From: Clostridiales bacterium
GTDB lineage: Bacteria; Bacillota_A; Clostridia; Lachnospirales; Bianqueaceae
NCBI GenBank assembly: GCA_019423265.1
Contig: JAHZBS010000046.1
Coordinates: forward strand, 8,291 to 14,221
Reading direction: 5' to 3'
DNA: 5,931 nt
In this document: piece after piece, positions 5,517 through 5,931 of the stretch
How positions within the stretch are numbered: position 1 is the first letter of the stretch
Layout of the letters: the number at the start of each line of letters is the position of its first letter
Program-made: the position numbers and the translations under genes
The notes under the pieces: model-generated
What the model saw: only the letters and a program-made list of their open reading frames with translations
What the model was told of the DNA's origin: nothing
The model's database searches: none

Positions 5517-5931
5517 ATGTATTCAGAGCCTATTGAAGCGGGGGCATCCTTTCGGGAAAAACAGCAAGATGAGCTGAAGCGGCTTGTGTCGGAGCGCCGG
5601 AGGGAAGCGGATGAGCGCCGCCGCCGCTATTTTCAGCCCGACTTGTCTTCCGCTGGCGCGTACAACCATTCCGTTGCCCATCTGCGGAGGGAATACCGGG
5701 CCATGCTGGGATGGCCCTTGCTGGAGGATACAGGGGGGATACCGGCGGCAAATGTCATCGAGGTGGCGGCGGACGAGCAGTCGGAGATTTATCGCCTGGA
5801 GATTGAGGCGATGCCGGGCGTCACAGTCTACGGTTTGCTATTTCTCCCAGTGGGAAAAACACGGTATCCGTTAGTCATAGTGCAGCATGGAGGCGGAGGG
5901 ACGCCGGAATTATGTTCGTCGTTTTTTGATT
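5517..5931 (+). CDS. Alpha/beta-hydrolase, acetyl-esterase-like (cut by the right edge)
   Basis: An open frame from ATG 5517 runs without a stop to the window end (138 codons and one base), so only the N-terminal part is seen. AGGAGGGG lies 5 bases before the start. Residues 14-38 are very rich in charged residues (ELKRLVSERRREADERRRR) and probably helical. Residues about 80-112 hold beta-strand-like stretches, then VYGLLFLPVG and PLVIVQHGGGGTPEL. HGGGG (124-128) after a hydrophobic strand is the oxyanion-hole strand-loop of alpha/beta-hydrolases such as acetyl-xylan and related large-peptide carbohydrate esterases. The nucleophile serine (GxSxG) and the rest of the triad should lie beyond the edge, so activity cannot be judged. 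Position directly after a deacetylase in one operon suggests removal of ester groups from the same or a related sugar. Confidence 0.8.
   Translation, partial: MYSEPIEAGASFREKQQDELKRLVSERRREADERRRRYFQPDLSSAGAYNHSVAHLRREYRAMLGWPLLEDTGGIPAANVIEVAADEQSEIYRLEIEAMPGVTVYGLLFLPVGKTRYPLVIVQHGGGGTPELCSSFFD

Noticed and set aside
1..5931. CRISPR array, tRNA/rRNA genes, insertion sequence or attachment site
   Set aside because: No regularly spaced repeats, no cloverleaf-like or rRNA sequence, and no transposase or integrase motifs were seen on reading both strands.

Overview
The window looks like a chromosomal segment of a moderately GC-rich Firmicute, most likely of the class Clostridia. This is inferred from strong AGGAGG-type ribosome binding sites, near-consensus sigma-A promoters, short tightly packed operons and the protein families present. 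No rRNA, tRNA, CRISPR array, insertion sequence or integrase was seen. Six protein-coding loci fill nearly all of it. Two run off the ends, and one is interrupted by a frameshift.

Left part (1-1380, minus strand): a two-gene operon with an ECF-type RNA polymerase sigma factor (841-1380) followed 16 bases later by a single-pass membrane protein that continues beyond the left edge (1-824). This is the classic sigma / membrane anti-sigma layout. The membrane protein lacks a recognisable zinc anti-sigma motif, so the regulator role rests mainly on position and topology.

Middle (1466-2828, plus strand): a self-contained transcription unit, divergent from the sigma operon. It has a near-perfect promoter (TTGACG, 17 bp, TATAAT), a leader that begins with a hairpin, one gene for an AIPR-like protein (abortive-infection phage-resistance family), and a strong intrinsic terminator. 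It is the only gene in the window with a plausible link to phage defence.

Right part (2854-5931): two divergent carbohydrate or cell-envelope operons whose -35 boxes lie back to back, 5 bp apart. Leftward: a BadF/BcrA-type ATPase-fold kinase resembling N-acetylglucosamine kinase (3524-4528), overlapping by ATGA a SanA/YdcF (DUF218) membrane protein gene (2854-3527). In the latter, the membrane anchor and the DUF218 body lie in different frames. Rightward: a NodB-type polysaccharide deacetylase-like protein without a signal peptide (4663-5502), then an alpha/beta-hydrolase esterase-like protein cut by the right edge (5517 onward). Kinase, deacetylase and esterase together suggest processing of an acetylated or amino sugar. 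That is inference from family membership and shared promoter DNA only.

The AIPR-like unit and the frameshifted SanA gene are the points most worth a second look. I did not find clear proof of a wholly new system.
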